Positions 15,991-25,589 of a stretch of DNA of 64,000 bases are shown here, one piece after another (positions within the stretch are counted from its first letter, which is position 1; every line of letters starts with the position of its first letter). The notes under the pieces were generated by a model. It was not told where the DNA came from, did no database searches, and saw only the letters and a program-made list of their open reading frames with translations. Source of the DNA: Larkinella humicola (GTDB lineage: Bacteria; Bacteroidota; Bacteroidia; Cytophagales; Spirosomataceae); assembly GCF_008727875.1 (NCBI RefSeq), contig NZ_VTWS01000001.1, forward strand, positions 1,550,001 to 1,614,000, given 5' to 3'. The position numbers were made by a program, and so were the translations under genes.

Positions 15991-18678
15991 TTATTCAATC
16001 ATCTTCAACAACTCGTTCAGTTTCAGCAGGGCCTCGATCGGCGTCAGTGTATTGATATCCAGCTTACGCAGTTTTTCCTTGATGGCTTCGGCTTTGGGAT
16101 CACCGGCTTCGAAAATCTTGAGCGTGATGTCACTCGCCCGGGGCAAGTCCCGCAACGCTTCGCGTTTGGTATCGCCCGAACCTTCCCGCTGGCTTTCCAA
16201 TTGTTGCAGAATTTCACCGGCCCGGCTGACAATGCCCGTCGGCATCCCGGCCATCTGCGCCACGTGAATCCCGAAGCTGTGCTCGCTCCCGCCCTCCTTC
16301 AGCTTCCGCAGGAAAATGACTTTATTGCCCATTTCCTTGACGGCCACGTTGAAGTTTTTGATGCGGGGTAAATCCGTCGCCAGTTCGTTCAGTTCGTGGT
16401 AGTGGGTGGCAAACAACGTTTTCGCGCGGTAGGTCGGGTGGTTGTGCAGGTATTCGGCAATCGACCAGGCAATGGAAACACCGTCGTAGGTGCTGGTTCC
16501 CCGCCCGATTTCGTCCATGATCACCAGACTCCGTTCGCTGAGGTTGTTCAGGATGCTGGCGGTTTCGGTCATCTCAACCATAAACGTCGATTCGCCCCGC
16601 GACAGGTTGTCGGAAGCCCCGACTCGCGTAAAAATCTTGTCGACAATGCCAATTTCCGCTTCCGATGCCGGTACGAAACTGCCCGTCTGCGCCATCAGCA
16701 CAATCAGAGCGGTTTGGCGCAGGAGCGCCGATTTCCCGGCCATGTTGGGACCAGTGATGATGATGATCTGCTGGGTTTCGTCGTCTAGATAGAGGTCATT
16801 CGGCACATACGGTTCGCCGGGCGGTAGTTGCTGTTCGATCACCGGATGTCGTCCGTCTTTGATCTGCAAAACCTTCGAATTGGTGATCGTCGGTTTGGTA
16901 TAACGGTTTTTCTCGGCAATGCGGGCAAACGACGCCAGCACATCCAGCACCGAAATCACCCGGGCGTTCTGCTGAATGTGATTCACATATTCGCCTGCCG
17001 CCAGTACCAGATCATTGAACATCCGCTGTTCGATGCTGAAAATCTGGTCTTCGGCGTTCAGAATTTTGTCTTCGTATTCTTTCAGTTCCGGGGTAATGTA
17101 GCGTTCGGCATTCACCAGCGTCTGCTTCCGAATCCACTCCGCCGGAACCCGGGATTTGTGGGCGTTCGACACTTCCAGATAATACCCAAACACCTTATTA
17201 TAAGCCACTTTAAGCGACGAAATACCGGTGCGCTGCACCTCCCGGTTTTGCAACTGCACGAGGTAATCTTTCCCGGAAAAGGCAATGGCGTGCAAACCGT
17301 CCAAGTCGGCATTGACGCCACTTTTGATCATACCGCCCTGGTTGCTCAGCACCGGCGCTTCATCGCGCAATTCCGCTTCAATTTTGTCGACCAGAAACGT
17401 ACAGGCATTGAGTTGATCGGCGTATTTTTTTATCGATGACGTCATCGGCTGTTGCGCCAGCGCCGTGATCAACAATTCTTTAATGGGCAGAATGTGCGAC
17501 AAGGACCGTTTCAGTTGCACCATTTCGCGGGGAGAAATCCGCCGAACGGCCACTTTGGAAATCAATCGTTCCAGATCGCCGATCTGCTTCAGGTGGAGTT
17601 CCAGCGACTCCCGCAGGCTCGGCCCATCGGCGCCCTGTGCGGCATCGCCGTGGCCGGTTTTGAGGAGTTCGACGGTATTGAGCCGTTCTTCAATCAGCGG
17701 TTTGTCTTTCAACGGCAACAACAGCCACTTCCGCAGCAGCCGGGCACCCATCGGCGTAACGGTCTGATCCAGAATCTGAATCAGCGGAATTCCACCATCC
17801 TGTTGCGACGCTACCAGCTCCAGGTTCCGAATCGTAAACCGGTCAAGCCAAACGTATTTATCCTCTTCCAGCCGCGTCAGCCGGGCAATGTGGTCGATAT
17901 CTTTGTGCTCGGTTTCATTCAGGTAATGCAAAATGACGCCAGCGGCCACAATGCCGTCGGTCAGCCCTTCGACGCCGAAGCCTTTCAGGGAAGACGTCTG
18001 GAAATGCTGGGTCAGCAAGGGATAGGCAAAGTCGTAGGTAAACGCCCAATCGTCCAGTGTATACGTATTGAATTTATCGCCAAACTGTTCGACAAAATCC
18101 TTGCGGTATTTTTTACAGAACAGGATTTCGGACGGATTAAAACTTTGCAGGAGTTTATCGGCATAAGCCGCATTGCCCTGCGAGGTTAGAAATTCCCCGG
18201 TCGAAATGTCCAGAAACGCCACGCCAAACTGGGCATCGGCGCCCGAGCCTTTGGCAAAGTGAACCGCAGCCAGGTAGTTGTTCCGGCGCGTATCCAGCAC
18301 GTTGTCGTTGAAGGAAACGCCGGGCGTCACCAGTTCCGTCACCCCGCGTTTGACGATTCCTTTCGCCATGGCCGGGTCTTCGAGCTGGTCGCAGATCGCC
18401 ACGCGCTCACCCGCCCGAACCAGTTTGGGCAGGTAGGTATCGAGCGAATGGTGCGGAAAACCGGCCAGGTCTTCGTTGGCTCCGCCGTTGTTCCGTTTGG
18501 TCAGCGTAATGCCCAGAATCCGGCTGGCTTTGATGGCGTCTTCGCCGAAAGTTTCGTAAAAATCCCCCACGCGAAAAAGCAGGATGGCACCGGGGTATTT
18601 GACTTTAATCTGGTTGTATTGCCGGTTAAGGGGGGTTTCGGTCGGTTTCTTGACAAGCTTCGTGCTGGTACTTTTCAC
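15991..18678 (-). CDS. mutS: DNA mismatch repair protein MutS
   Basis: An 895-residue MutS, slightly longer than the roughly 850 usual. The mismatch-recognition motif is present near the N terminus ([16 protein letters not shown], with the Phe-x-Glu wedge in FYE). The ATPase domain has Walker A GPNMAGKS at about residue 640, [17 protein letters not shown] shortly after, the Walker B-like [16 protein letters not shown], and FATHYHEL. It binds mispairs and, with MutL, starts strand-specific repair in the cytoplasm. The gene stands alone, convergent with the gene at 14646 across a 151-bp repeat element and divergent from the methyltransferase at 18907. Nothing is truncated. Confidence 0.98.
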   Translation of the reverse strand: MKSTSTKLVKKPTETPLNRQYNQIKVKYPGAILLFRVGDFYETFGEDAIKASRILGITLTKRNNGGANEDLAGFPHHSLDTYLPKLVRAGERVAICDQLEDPAMAKGIVKRGVTELVTPGVSFNDNVLDTRRNNYLAAVHFAKGSGADAQFGVAFLDISTGEFLTSQGNAAYADKLLQSFNPSEILFCKKYRKDFVEQFGDKFNTYTLDDWAFTYDFAYPLLTQHFQTSSLKGFGVEGLTDGIVAAGVILHYLNETEHKDIDHIARLTRLEEDKYVWLDRFTIRNLELVASQQDGGIPLIQILDQTVTPMGARLLRKWLLLPLKDKPLIEERLNTVELLKTGHGDAAQGADGPSLRESLELHLKQIGDLERLISKVAVRRISPREMVQLKRSLSHILPIKELLITALAQQPMTSSIKKYADQLNACTFLVDKIEAELRDEAPVLSNQGGMIKSGVNADLDGLHAIAFSGKDYLVQLQNREVQRTGISSLKVAYNKVFGYYLEVSNAHKSRVPAEWIRKQTLVNAERYITPELKEYEDKILNAEDQIFSIEQRMFNDLVLAAGEYVNHIQQNARVISVLDVLASFARIAEKNRYTKPTITNSKVLQIKDGRHPVIEQQLPPGEPYVPNDLYLDDETQQIIIITGPNMAGKSALLRQTALIVLMAQTGSFVPASEAEIGIVDKIFTRVGASDNLSRGESTFMVEMTETASILNNLSERSLVIMDEIGRGTSTYDGVSIAWSIAEYLHNHPTYRAKTLFATHYHELNELATDLPRIKNFNVAVKEMGNKVIFLRKLKEGGSEHSFGIHVAQMAGMPTGIVSRAGEILQQLESQREGSGDTKREALRDLPRASDITLKIFEAGDPKAEAIKEKLRKLDINTLTPIEALLKLNELLKMIE

Positions 18679-18906
18679 AAATTCCGGATGCTTAATTTAA
18701 ACAAAAATACGAAATTTTAGGGAGAGGGCGGTCTTCTCATCCGGCTTGTTCTCGATAAAGACTCATTTGTTTGTCCTTTCCGGAAAAGAACATAAATTTC
18801 GGTCCCTCATCCACCCATGCCATGAACACCCGATTTCTTCATCCTCTATCACCAGCCTTTTGGTCGTCAACTGCCTGGTAACAACCTCGATTTTAAACTC
18901 ACTCAG

Positions 18907-19452
18907 ATGCCCAGAAAAGTCAGTCTCGACGAACTCAATCGCCTAACCGTCGAAGACTTTAAAACCGCCGACAAATACCCGTACGTTTTAATTTTAGATA
19001 GTGTCCGGAGCCTCAACAACGTCGGGTCGGTGTTCCGCACGGCCGATGCCTTCCGGGCAGAGAAAATCTACCTTTGCGGCATCACCGGTACACCACCCCA
19101 CCGCGACATCACCAAGACGGCCCTCGGCGCCACCGAATCGGTCGATTGGGAGCATGTTCAGGATGTAGTTGGGTTAATCGACGGGTTGAAACAGGAAGGC
19201 TGGATCATCGCAGCCATCGAGCAGGCCGAGGGCAGCGTCGGTTTGCAGGATTTCGAGCCGCTGGCTAACAAAAAGTTTGCATTTGTGTTTGGTAATGAGG
19301 TTGCCGGTGTCAATTCGAGTATTATTGAGCAAGCCGACCTGGTGCTGGAAATCCCCCAATATGGCACCAAACACTCGCTCAACATCGCCGTCAGTGCGGG
19401 CATCGTTTGCTGGGATTTTCTAACAAAACTTAACAAAAACTTAACACACTGA
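18907..19452 (+). CDS. SpoU/TrmH-family RNA methyltransferase
   Basis: A 181-residue SPOUT-class methyltransferase expected to add a 2'-O-methyl group to tRNA or rRNA. The three family motifs are clear: NNVGSVFRTADAF (motif 1), FVFGNEVAGVN (motif 2) and IPQYGTKHSLNIAVSAGI (motif 3), the last two forming the knotted SAM site. There is no N-terminal L30-like domain, so it is the short form, similar to TrmL-size proteins, but the target nucleotide is not decidable. The start at 18907 gives MPRKVSLDELNRLTVEDF. Its last codons (LTKLNKNLTH) overlap the tandem CTTAACA site that belongs to the next gene, so regulatory DNA is embedded in the coding end. Confidence 0.9.
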   Translation: MPRKVSLDELNRLTVEDFKTADKYPYVLILDSVRSLNNVGSVFRTADAFRAEKIYLCGITGTPPHRDITKTALGATESVDWEHVQDVVGLIDGLKQEGWIIAAIEQAEGSVGLQDFEPLANKKFAFVFGNEVAGVNSSIIEQADLVLEIPQYGTKHSLNIAVSAGIVCWDFLTKLNKNLTH

Positions 19453-19499
19453 TTTTGTTTTTCCTGTTTCTTTCGTTGTTGTTTGTAGATTTTTTTATT
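19429..19499 (+). promoter_or_regulatory. Conserved upstream module of the second Lys-rich protein gene
   Basis: CTTAACA (19429), CTTAACA (19440), TTTTG (19453-19457), TAGATTTTTTTATT (19486-19499), then 30 nt to the ATG at 19530. All elements and distances equal those at 6977-7047. The first 24 nt lie inside the methyltransferase gene (stop TGA at 19450-19452). Confidence 0.75.
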
Positions 19500-19529
19500 T
19501 ACCGCAGTATACCTTAACAACATTCCCAT

Positions 19530-19979
19530 ATGAAGACCAAAAAAAAATCGCTGGCAACTGAAATTGCAAGTTCGATTGAAACCAAATTGACTGAGGTGGG
19601 CGAACAGTCGAAAAAAGTAAAGAAAGCCATCGAAAAAGCCGCCGAAAAATTAGCCGACCGGGTCAGCAAGCTCTTTAAGAAAGAAGAAGAAAAGAAGAAA
19701 AAGCAACTGGCAAAGGCGAAGAAAAAAGCCGATCAGAAAGGCAAAAAAGTCGCTAAAAAGCTCAAAAAAAACACCGTAAAGGCGACTGACAACGGTCACG
19801 AGAAGGTTTCTGCACCCGAAAAAGAAACGCCGGCACCCAAAGCTGCAGCCACTCCCAAAGCACCCGCCAAGCCCAAACCGGCACCGGCTACCAAACCGAC
19901 GGCAACCCGTACGACACCAGCAACCCGAAAAGCACCTGCCCCAAAACCGGCACCCGAAACCAGCCCATCCGAATCCTGA
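19530..19979 (+). CDS. Lys/Ala/Pro-rich basic protein (histone H1-like), paralogue 2
   Basis: A 149-residue, highly basic protein. Residues 1-45 align with the 72-residue protein at 7078 (SLATEIASSIETKLTEVGEQ, then SKKVKKAIEK AAEKLADRV). Residues 46-90 are nearly all Lys, Glu and Ala, and residues 91-149 form a Pro/Ala/Lys repeat tail (APKAAATPKAPAKPKPAPAT type), like the C tails of histone H1, HctB or AlgP. Such tails bind polyanions and are often length-variable. The shared N-terminal helix and shared upstream layout indicate gene duplication and common control. A strong terminator follows. No sequence-specific function can be claimed. Confidence 0.82.
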   Translation: MKTKKKSLATEIASSIETKLTEVGEQSKKVKKAIEKAAEKLADRVSKLFKKEEEKKKKQLAKAKKKADQKGKKVAKKLKKNTVKATDNGHEKVSAPEKETPAPKAAATPKAPAKPKPAPATKPTATRTTPATRKAPAPKPAPETSPSES

Positions 19980-20011
19980 AAATAAGGATCCTTCCCCTAT
20001 TCTTGTAAACT

Positions 20012-20047
20012 TTTTTTTGCGTAGAGCGGTTGCTCTACGCTTTTTTT
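20012..20047. terminator. Bidirectional intrinsic terminator
   Basis: Perfect 9-bp stem GCGTAGAGC/GCTCTACGC (20019-20027 with 20032-20040), loop GGTT, with an 8-T run before and a 7-T run after. Confidence 0.9.
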
Positions 20048-20414
20048 GTTTTTTCTCTAAACCTCTTTCAATCTGATACTTACAAAAAAATATTGAATGA
20101 GTATCGCCATGGAATCACGTTTAAACATACGTTAATTAGAACTTTTTCTTGTTATAAATTTGAATTATTGCTTATTGTTCAATTAATTAGCATAATAAGT
20201 ACCTTATATCTAACGTCTGATAAATACCTATTATTGTTTCTCTCTATCCTACTACGTTAACCTCCATTAACAGAGCATCACCTGCTCAAACGCCAGACCA
20301 GACTCTTAACACGTGTAAGTTTTTCGTAAAAAAATCCTTGAATAGCTGACTTTCAAAAGATTCGTTCGTCTAAACGGAGTATAGTCTATCAAGCCACCTA
20401 ACTTGACATAACAC
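20048..20414. other. AT-rich gene-free stretch upstream of the sensor kinase
   Basis: Markedly AT-rich between about 20050 and 20250 compared with both sides. A 76-codon ORF crosses it but begins inside the terminator stem, uses a non-ATG start and shows no protein-like pattern, so I leave it out. The right part (20250-20414) should contain the kinase promoter; no perfect -7 element is seen. TTAAC words at 20256, 20266 and 20308 are not at the 11-nt pitch. Confidence 0.5.
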
Positions 20415-21701
20415 ATGTCACGACTGACTACCCGTATTCTGATTGCACTCTCCATCCTGTCGATTGTTGGCATTGTGTCGACGCAGGTTTATTGGGTCAG
20501 GAAGGCGTATGAATTGCGCGAACGGCAGTTTCTGCAAACCGTTACCAAAGCTTTGAGCGAAGTGGCCCGGCGTGTAGCCCGCCCTGAAACCGGCGTGCCC
20601 GTTGGGGTTCAGGTCGTTACTTTATCTCCGTCATATTATCTGGTTAATCTGGATGCGCCGATCGATCCCCAAAAACTGGACTTTTTTCTGGGGGCTGAAC
20701 TGGAAATTCACCAGATCCTGACCACGTTCGAGTATGGTGTCTATGATAACAATGCCGGACAGATTATCTATGAAAACTCCTCCCGGCAACCCGATCAACC
20801 GGCCCTATCCGCCGGCAAGAATAAGCCCTCTGCGTCATCGCCCTATTATTTTGTCGTCCGTTTCCCCAATCAGGTTCAATACCTGACCCAGCAACTGGAC
20901 AACTGGATTCTGGCCTCTCTGATCGTGTTGCTGCTCACCTGCTTCTTCATGTACCTGTTTTACCGCATGCTCACGCAGAAAAACCAGACGGATGACCAGC
21001 GGGAATTCATCAACAACATGACACACGAGCTTCAGACGCCCATTACGTCAATCAAAATTGCCGCCGACGTGTTGTCGTCTCCCAAAATCATTGAACAGCC
21101 CGAGCGAATGCTGAAATACGTACGGATGGTGCAGGAAGAAACCCTGCGGCTCCAGCAGCAGGTCGAGACGGTTTTGACGGTAGCCCGTTCCGACAATAAG
21201 GGTGCCTTCAAACTGAATCAGGTTCCCATCGACATGCACGAACTGTTGTTCCACCTGGCGGAACGGCATGGTGATTACCTGCATCTGGAGCTGGAAGCAC
21301 ACTACCCGATCGTTCAGGCTGACCGTTTGCACCTGACCAATGTACTGGGGAATTTAGTCGATAACGCGGTTAAATATACCCCTGCCAATCCGTTCATTCA
21401 GTTGATCACCCGCAATGAGAATGGCCAGTTCGTTCTTTTTGTTCAGGACAACGGCATTGGGATTGCGCCCGAACACCAGCCCCACATTTTCAACGCGTAT
21501 TACCGTGCACCGGGTACCAACACCCACAGTGTCAAAGGGTTCGGACTTGGACTAAGCTACGTACAGAAGATCGTAAAAGCCCACCGCTGGAAATTAAGCG
21601 TCAGCAGCGCCCCCGGTCAGGGAAGCACCTTCAGCATCCGGATTCCACAACCAACCGTTCAGCCCATCCGCAGCCAGAAAGAGTTAAGAGTTAAAAATTA
21701 A
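20415..21701 (+). CDS. Sensor histidine kinase (RprX-like, no adjacent response regulator)
   Basis: A 428-residue inner-membrane histidine kinase. Membrane segments at about 7-27 and 164-184 enclose a periplasmic sensor region (28-163). The H-box is EFINNMTHELQTPI with His204, followed by the N-box (LGNLVDNAVKYTP), the G1 box DNGIGIAPEHQ and the G2 box KGFGLGLSYVQKIV. NNMTHE-type H-boxes are common in Bacteroidota RprX-like kinases, which are usually paired with an OmpR-type regulator; here the next gene is convergent and unrelated. The last six codons and the stop lie in the left arm of a 43-bp perfect palindrome, so the C-terminal tail (ELRVKN) derives from the repeat. The signal sensed is unknown. 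Confidence 0.92.
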   Translation: MSRLTTRILIALSILSIVGIVSTQVYWVRKAYELRERQFLQTVTKALSEVARRVARPETGVPVGVQVVTLSPSYYLVNLDAPIDPQKLDFFLGAELEIHQILTTFEYGVYDNNAGQIIYENSSRQPDQPALSAGKNKPSASSPYYFVVRFPNQVQYLTQQLDNWILASLIVLLLTCFFMYLFYRMLTQKNQTDDQREFINNMTHELQTPITSIKIAADVLSSPKIIEQPERMLKYVRMVQEETLRLQQQVETVLTVARSDNKGAFKLNQVPIDMHELLFHLAERHGDYLHLELEAHYPIVQADRLHLTNVLGNLVDNAVKYTPANPFIQLITRNENGQFVLFVQDNGIGIAPEHQPHIFNAYYRAPGTNTHSVKGFGLGLSYVQKIVKAHRWKLSVSSAPGQGSTFSIRIPQPTVQPIRSQKELRVKN

Positions 21702-21773
21702 GAGTTAAAAGTTGGCTGACGCAAGAACAATGCGTCAGCCAACTTTTAACTCTTAATTTTTAACTCTTAACTC
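21681..21773. repeat. Long palindrome B: perfect 43-bp arms, 7-nt loop
   Basis: Arms 21681-21723 and 21731-21773 are exact inverted copies. The arm is made of GAGTTAA/GAGTTAAAA words plus a unique GTTGGCTGACGCA tip. It fills the gap between two convergent genes and contains the kinase stop codon. It ends 3 nt before the stop of the gene at 21777 and probably terminates both transcripts. Confidence 0.97.
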
Positions 21774-21776
21774 CCT

Positions 21777-24700
21777 TTATTTAGCCGCTTTCTCAGCCGG
21801 AGCGGTTTTTACCCGCATGATTCCGTTCATGATCCGCCAGTGGCCGGGGAAAGTACACACGAATGGATAATCGCCGGGTTGGGCCGGAGCCGTGAACTTC
21901 AACCGGTAAGTTTGCTCAGGATTGACCAGGGGCGACGATGCCACCACCTGCGGGATAGACGGTACATAATTCCGTTCTGCACCATCTTTCGCCGTAATCA
22001 GCTTATCGGCAGCCGCGCCAATGATCTCCAACGACTTTGGTTTACCGACCACAATGTTATGCTGCATGGCGTCGGTGTTCTCGAAAATGATTTCGACCTG
22101 TTTGCCGGCCGTTACCGTAAATTCTTTTTTGTCAAACTGCAACGCTTCCTTGATCGGCTTGATGCGAACGGTTTCGACATTCGGATCGGCCGCAGGTTCG
22201 GCCGATACACCCCAGGCCTGCAACACCCGATTCATCCGCTCCCGGTTCTCACTGGGAATCGTAGAGACCAGGCTGGCGACAAACGATTTGTCAGCCTCAT
22301 TCAGTGTTGCCTTCCGCCGGAATCCCCAGCCATCGGAAATTCCTTTCACAATGGCAGTGCTACCCGTAGCGTCAAGCTGTTGTGACAGCCGGAGCAACCC
22401 AACAACCGCGTCCGCCGGTGCTGCCGAGGTATAATTCCGAATCGCCCGTTCCAACACAAACGCACTCATGCTTTGCGGAGGACGATAGGTCAGTTTATGC
22501 GTAAATCCATTGTTATTTTCATTTCCTTCGGCCAGAACGTTGTTCCCATCCACGGTAGCCACCACCGAATAGTCTCCGGCCGTCTCAAACGAAACCGTAA
22601 AGTTGGTATTCCAGGGACCGTTGTTTCCTTCCTGAATGACCACGGTTTCGCCGGGTTTGATTCCCGTCGTGTGCTTCTGGCTAACATACTCCATTTTCCG
22701 GCCCTGCCCTTCAATCCGAATCGCCAGCGGAATCGGGGTTCCTTCCGGAATGGCGACACCGCCCCGGTTGGTTACTTCGACAAAAATGCGGGTCGATTCA
22801 CGAACATACGGAGAAGCCGGTTCAGTGCGCACTTTTGTGATCACCAGATCCGGTTTATCACTCGAAGAAGCCATTGTCGGAGCAGGCTGCGCGGTGGCTT
22901 GAGCCGTCATGGCCGCGTGGTCGTGGTGGCCGCTCATCATCGATTCCGGTGCTTTCGAACCCGTCTTGCTGTTCTGCACCATTTGTTTCAGAAACGTCTG
23001 CATCAGCTTCCCGTCGTGGCTCGTCAACGCACAGGCAAAAGCATCCGGCAACCAGCGGTCGTTCACTTCTTTGGCGTCGTTCAGGCGCGTCAGAACGGCG
23101 GTTTCTACCGCAGGCGTCAACGGCATTTCCGACAAGGCCAGCAATGTATTCAAAACCACCAGTGGTTCTTTGTCATTCAGTGCATTGGCTTGCAGCAACG
23201 CACTGGCTGATGCTTCGTTCCGGGGCAATACCTGAACGGCGGTTTTACGAACCCCGGCACAGGCGTGTTTCAAAGCTGCCGTGGCGGTTTGCAATGCGTT
23301 GGCATCCGAACCGTCCAGCGCCCCCAACCCCTGCAACGTCCACAGGGCGTGGATGGCCGACGGGTTAATCCCGATTTCATCCAGCGTCTGGTCTTTCACC
23401 AGATCCAGCAGTTGCGGCACGACATCTTTCTGCCCACGCTCTACCAGCAACCGCTGTGCTGTCTGACGCCAGAACATGTTGTTGTTTTTTAAAGCCGCTA
23501 CCAATTCCGCCGGACGATCCTTGCTCAGCGACAAAGGCGTATAGGCCGGGGCTTTTTTGTAGGCAACCCGGTAAATCCGACCGTGGGTAAAATCGCGTAA
23601 ATCCGTCTGGTACGCATTTCCCGGTCCATTCTGTGCCCCTTTCGGCGTGGGGTTGTGTTGAATAATGTAGCTGTACCAATCGACGACCCAAACCGCTCCG
23701 TCGGGACCTACCTCGGCAAAAACCGGGGCGACCCACTCATCGGCACCGGCCAGCAGGTTGAAACCCAGCCCTTCGCTGTCGTCAAAATCGGTCCCTTTTT
23801 TCACCATGATGTTCTGGTGCAGAATGTGACCGGTTGGCTCCGATACGAAAGCCACTTTATTCCAGTAACTTTTCGGAAAGGCCCGGGCCGTGTAGAAATT
23901 ATGCCCGGCTGCCGCCGTAAAGCCTCCAAACACATCGACCTGCCGCACTTTTTCCGTAATCGGTTTCATGTCCTTGTGCGTATCGGTACCCCGACTGCCA
24001 CTACCCAGACCGCCGGGAAAATACCGGTGCGGAATGGCCATATACCAGCCGTGGGAGTTGTTGGCCGTTGAGCCGAATACGTCGCCGGTTTCGTTGAACG
24101 CCATTCCCCAGGTGTTGTTGGAGGTGCTCGTCACGAATTCAAGCTTTGAGCCATCGGGTTTGAAGCGAAAAAATCCTTGTGAAAATTTGAGACTATCGGC
24201 GCCCACTTTTCCCACAAAACCGGAATAACCGATGCAACCCCAGACCCAGTTGTCGAAACCGACGTGCAGGTTGGAAGGCCCGGCGTGGGTATCACCCGTT
24301 CCGAAACCGGTAAACACAATCCTTTTCTCGTCGGCCTTGTCATCGCCGTTGGTATCTTTCAAAAACAGCATGTGCGGTGCCTGTGACACCATGATTCCAC
24401 CGTTGACAAACGCCAAACCGGTCGGAATACTCAGGCCATCGGCGAACTTGGTAAACTTATCCGCCTTGCCGTCTTTGTTGGTATCTTCACAAATGAGGAT
24501 GTAGTCGGTTCCTCCCGTGTCTTTCCGTTCGTTCGGATAATCCTTGGTAATCAACACAAAAAGCCGTCCGCGCTCATCCCACGCCATCGCAATCGGGTGC
24601 ATCACATCGGGTTCGTGGGCAAACTGTTCCAACGTAAAATCGACCGGCACCTGAATGTGTTTCATCGACTCTTCGGGCGATAACGGCAACTGACGCATTT

Positions 24701-25565
24701 GCGGTCCCGAGCGTTTTTCGTAGTTTGGCAAATTAGCCTCAACATACTGGAAGGTTTGCGGTTTCAGATCGTCGTGCAACTTTTTCACCTTGTCGCCCAC
24801 CGCCCAGAGAATGCCCTGTTCGATCAAATCCTGAAAACCGGGGACATTCCACGTCCGTTGGTCGTGGCCGTAGGCCGTGTAAAAAACCCGGCCTTTGCCA
24901 TAATTGCGCGTCCAGGTATACGGTTCGGTTTTCTGACCCGGTTTATCTTTTTCCTGATCGGCCTTGATGTCACGCACCGCCAGCACGTTGTTGTCGGCCT
25001 GGAGTTTTTCGTGCAGGTACGTTTCGTCGTAGGCTTTAAACGGTTTCAGGCCCATAATGGCCGGGTGGCCGGGCTGAACGGTTAAGGTTTGAATGGTATC
25101 CATCTGGTGTCGCCAGAATTGCCCCCCCACCATTTTGACGTATTCCGGCGAATTCCGGAAACAGTACGAAGCGCAGTGAACCGGAATCAGGCCTTTGCCA
25201 CCGGCCACGAAATCGATCAGCGCCTTTTCCTGGGGCTGCGGAATGCTGTCCCAGTTGGCGTAAATCAGCAAACCGTCGTATTTTGCCAGGTTTTCGGCAT
25301 TGATGTCTTCCAGCCGATCGGTGTAGGTCAGGTTAATGCCTTTATCCCCCAACGCAGCCATCAGTTCCGGCACGCGTTCCGACGGGCGGTGGTGGCCGTT
25401 ATCGCCCAGAAACAGAATTTCCGTCCGGCGGGGCTGGTCAGGATTCGTGGTCGAAACGCCGGGGCGTCCGCCCATGTCGCGTGGACTGCTGGCCGGTTGC
25501 CGACGGGCGCAATCGGTTAGCAGAATCACCAGACCCAGGGTCAGGAATACATTAAAGTTTTTCAT
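21777..25565 (-). CDS. Multidomain lipoprotein: ThuA-like, PVC-type dehydrogenase-like, HEAT, CARDB, cupredoxin
   Basis: A 1262-residue exported lipoprotein (lipobox LTDC, Cys19). Domains in order: ThuA-like (about 45-265; RTEILFLGDNGHHRPSERVP, VYTAYGHDQRTWN); membrane-bound dehydrogenase-like beta-propeller of the PVC type (about 305-665; PIAMAWDERGRLFVLITKDY, PTGLAFVNGGIMV, DGAVWVVDWYSYI); HEAT-like helices (about 680-850); a CARDB-type beta domain (about 905-1020; VEVTNRGGVAIPEGTP); and a C-terminal blue-copper domain (about 1145-1255) with copper ligands in MQHN and CTFPGHWRIM. No CxxCH haem site is seen, unlike many relatives. ThuA relates to disaccharide oxidation in rhizobia, so a sugar-oxidation complex passing electrons to copper is inferred. 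It follows the Gfo/Idh/MocA gene by 24 nt in the same direction. Confidence 0.85.
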   Translation of the reverse strand: MKNFNVFLTLGLVILLTDCARRQPASSPRDMGGRPGVSTTNPDQPRRTEILFLGDNGHHRPSERVPELMAALGDKGINLTYTDRLEDINAENLAKYDGLLIYANWDSIPQPQEKALIDFVAGGKGLIPVHCASYCFRNSPEYVKMVGGQFWRHQMDTIQTLTVQPGHPAIMGLKPFKAYDETYLHEKLQADNNVLAVRDIKADQEKDKPGQKTEPYTWTRNYGKGRVFYTAYGHDQRTWNVPGFQDLIEQGILWAVGDKVKKLHDDLKPQTFQYVEANLPNYEKRSGPQMRQLPLSPEESMKHIQVPVDFTLEQFAHEPDVMHPIAMAWDERGRLFVLITKDYPNERKDTGGTDYILICEDTNKDGKADKFTKFADGLSIPTGLAFVNGGIMVSQAPHMLFLKDTNGDDKADEKRIVFTGFGTGDTHAGPSNLHVGFDNWVWGCIGYSGFVGKVGADSLKFSQGFFRFKPDGSKLEFVTSTSNNTWGMAFNETGDVFGSTANNSHGWYMAIPHRYFPGGLGSGSRGTDTHKDMKPITEKVRQVDVFGGFTAAAGHNFYTARAFPKSYWNKVAFVSEPTGHILHQNIMVKKGTDFDDSEGLGFNLLAGADEWVAPVFAEVGPDGAVWVVDWYSYIIQHNPTPKGAQNGPGNAYQTDLRDFTHGRIYRVAYKKAPAYTPLSLSKDRPAELVAALKNNNMFWRQTAQRLLVERGQKDVVPQLLDLVKDQTLDEIGINPSAIHALWTLQGLGALDGSDANALQTATAALKHACAGVRKTAVQVLPRNEASASALLQANALNDKEPLVVLNTLLALSEMPLTPAVETAVLTRLNDAKEVNDRWLPDAFACALTSHDGKLMQTFLKQMVQNSKTGSKAPESMMSGHHDHAAMTAQATAQPAPTMASSSDKPDLVITKVRTEPASPYVRESTRIFVEVTNRGGVAIPEGTPIPLAIRIEGQGRKMEYVSQKHTTGIKPGETVVIQEGNNGPWNTNFTVSFETAGDYSVVATVDGNNVLAEGNENNNGFTHKLTYRPPQSMSAFVLERAIRNYTSAAPADAVVGLLRLSQQLDATGSTAIVKGISDGWGFRRKATLNEADKSFVASLVSTIPSENRERMNRVLQAWGVSAEPAADPNVETVRIKPIKEALQFDKKEFTVTAGKQVEIIFENTDAMQHNIVVGKPKSLEIIGAAADKLITAKDGAERNYVPSIPQVVASSPLVNPEQTYRLKFTAPAQPGDYPFVCTFPGHWRIMNGIMRVKTAPAEKAAK

Positions 25566-25589
25566 AGTGGGTTGTTTTAACGCGTGGTT

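Noticed and set aside
18746-18946. 66-codon ORF between mutS and the methyltransferase
   Set aside because: Overlaps the start of the methyltransferase gene in another frame, is Ser/Leu-rich without motifs, and the stretch is needed as a divergent promoter region.
20030-20260. 76-codon hydrophobic ORF in the AT-rich stretch
   Set aside because: Begins inside a terminator stem with a non-ATG start; the hydrophobic residues follow from AT-rich composition, and there is no promoter or ribosome site.
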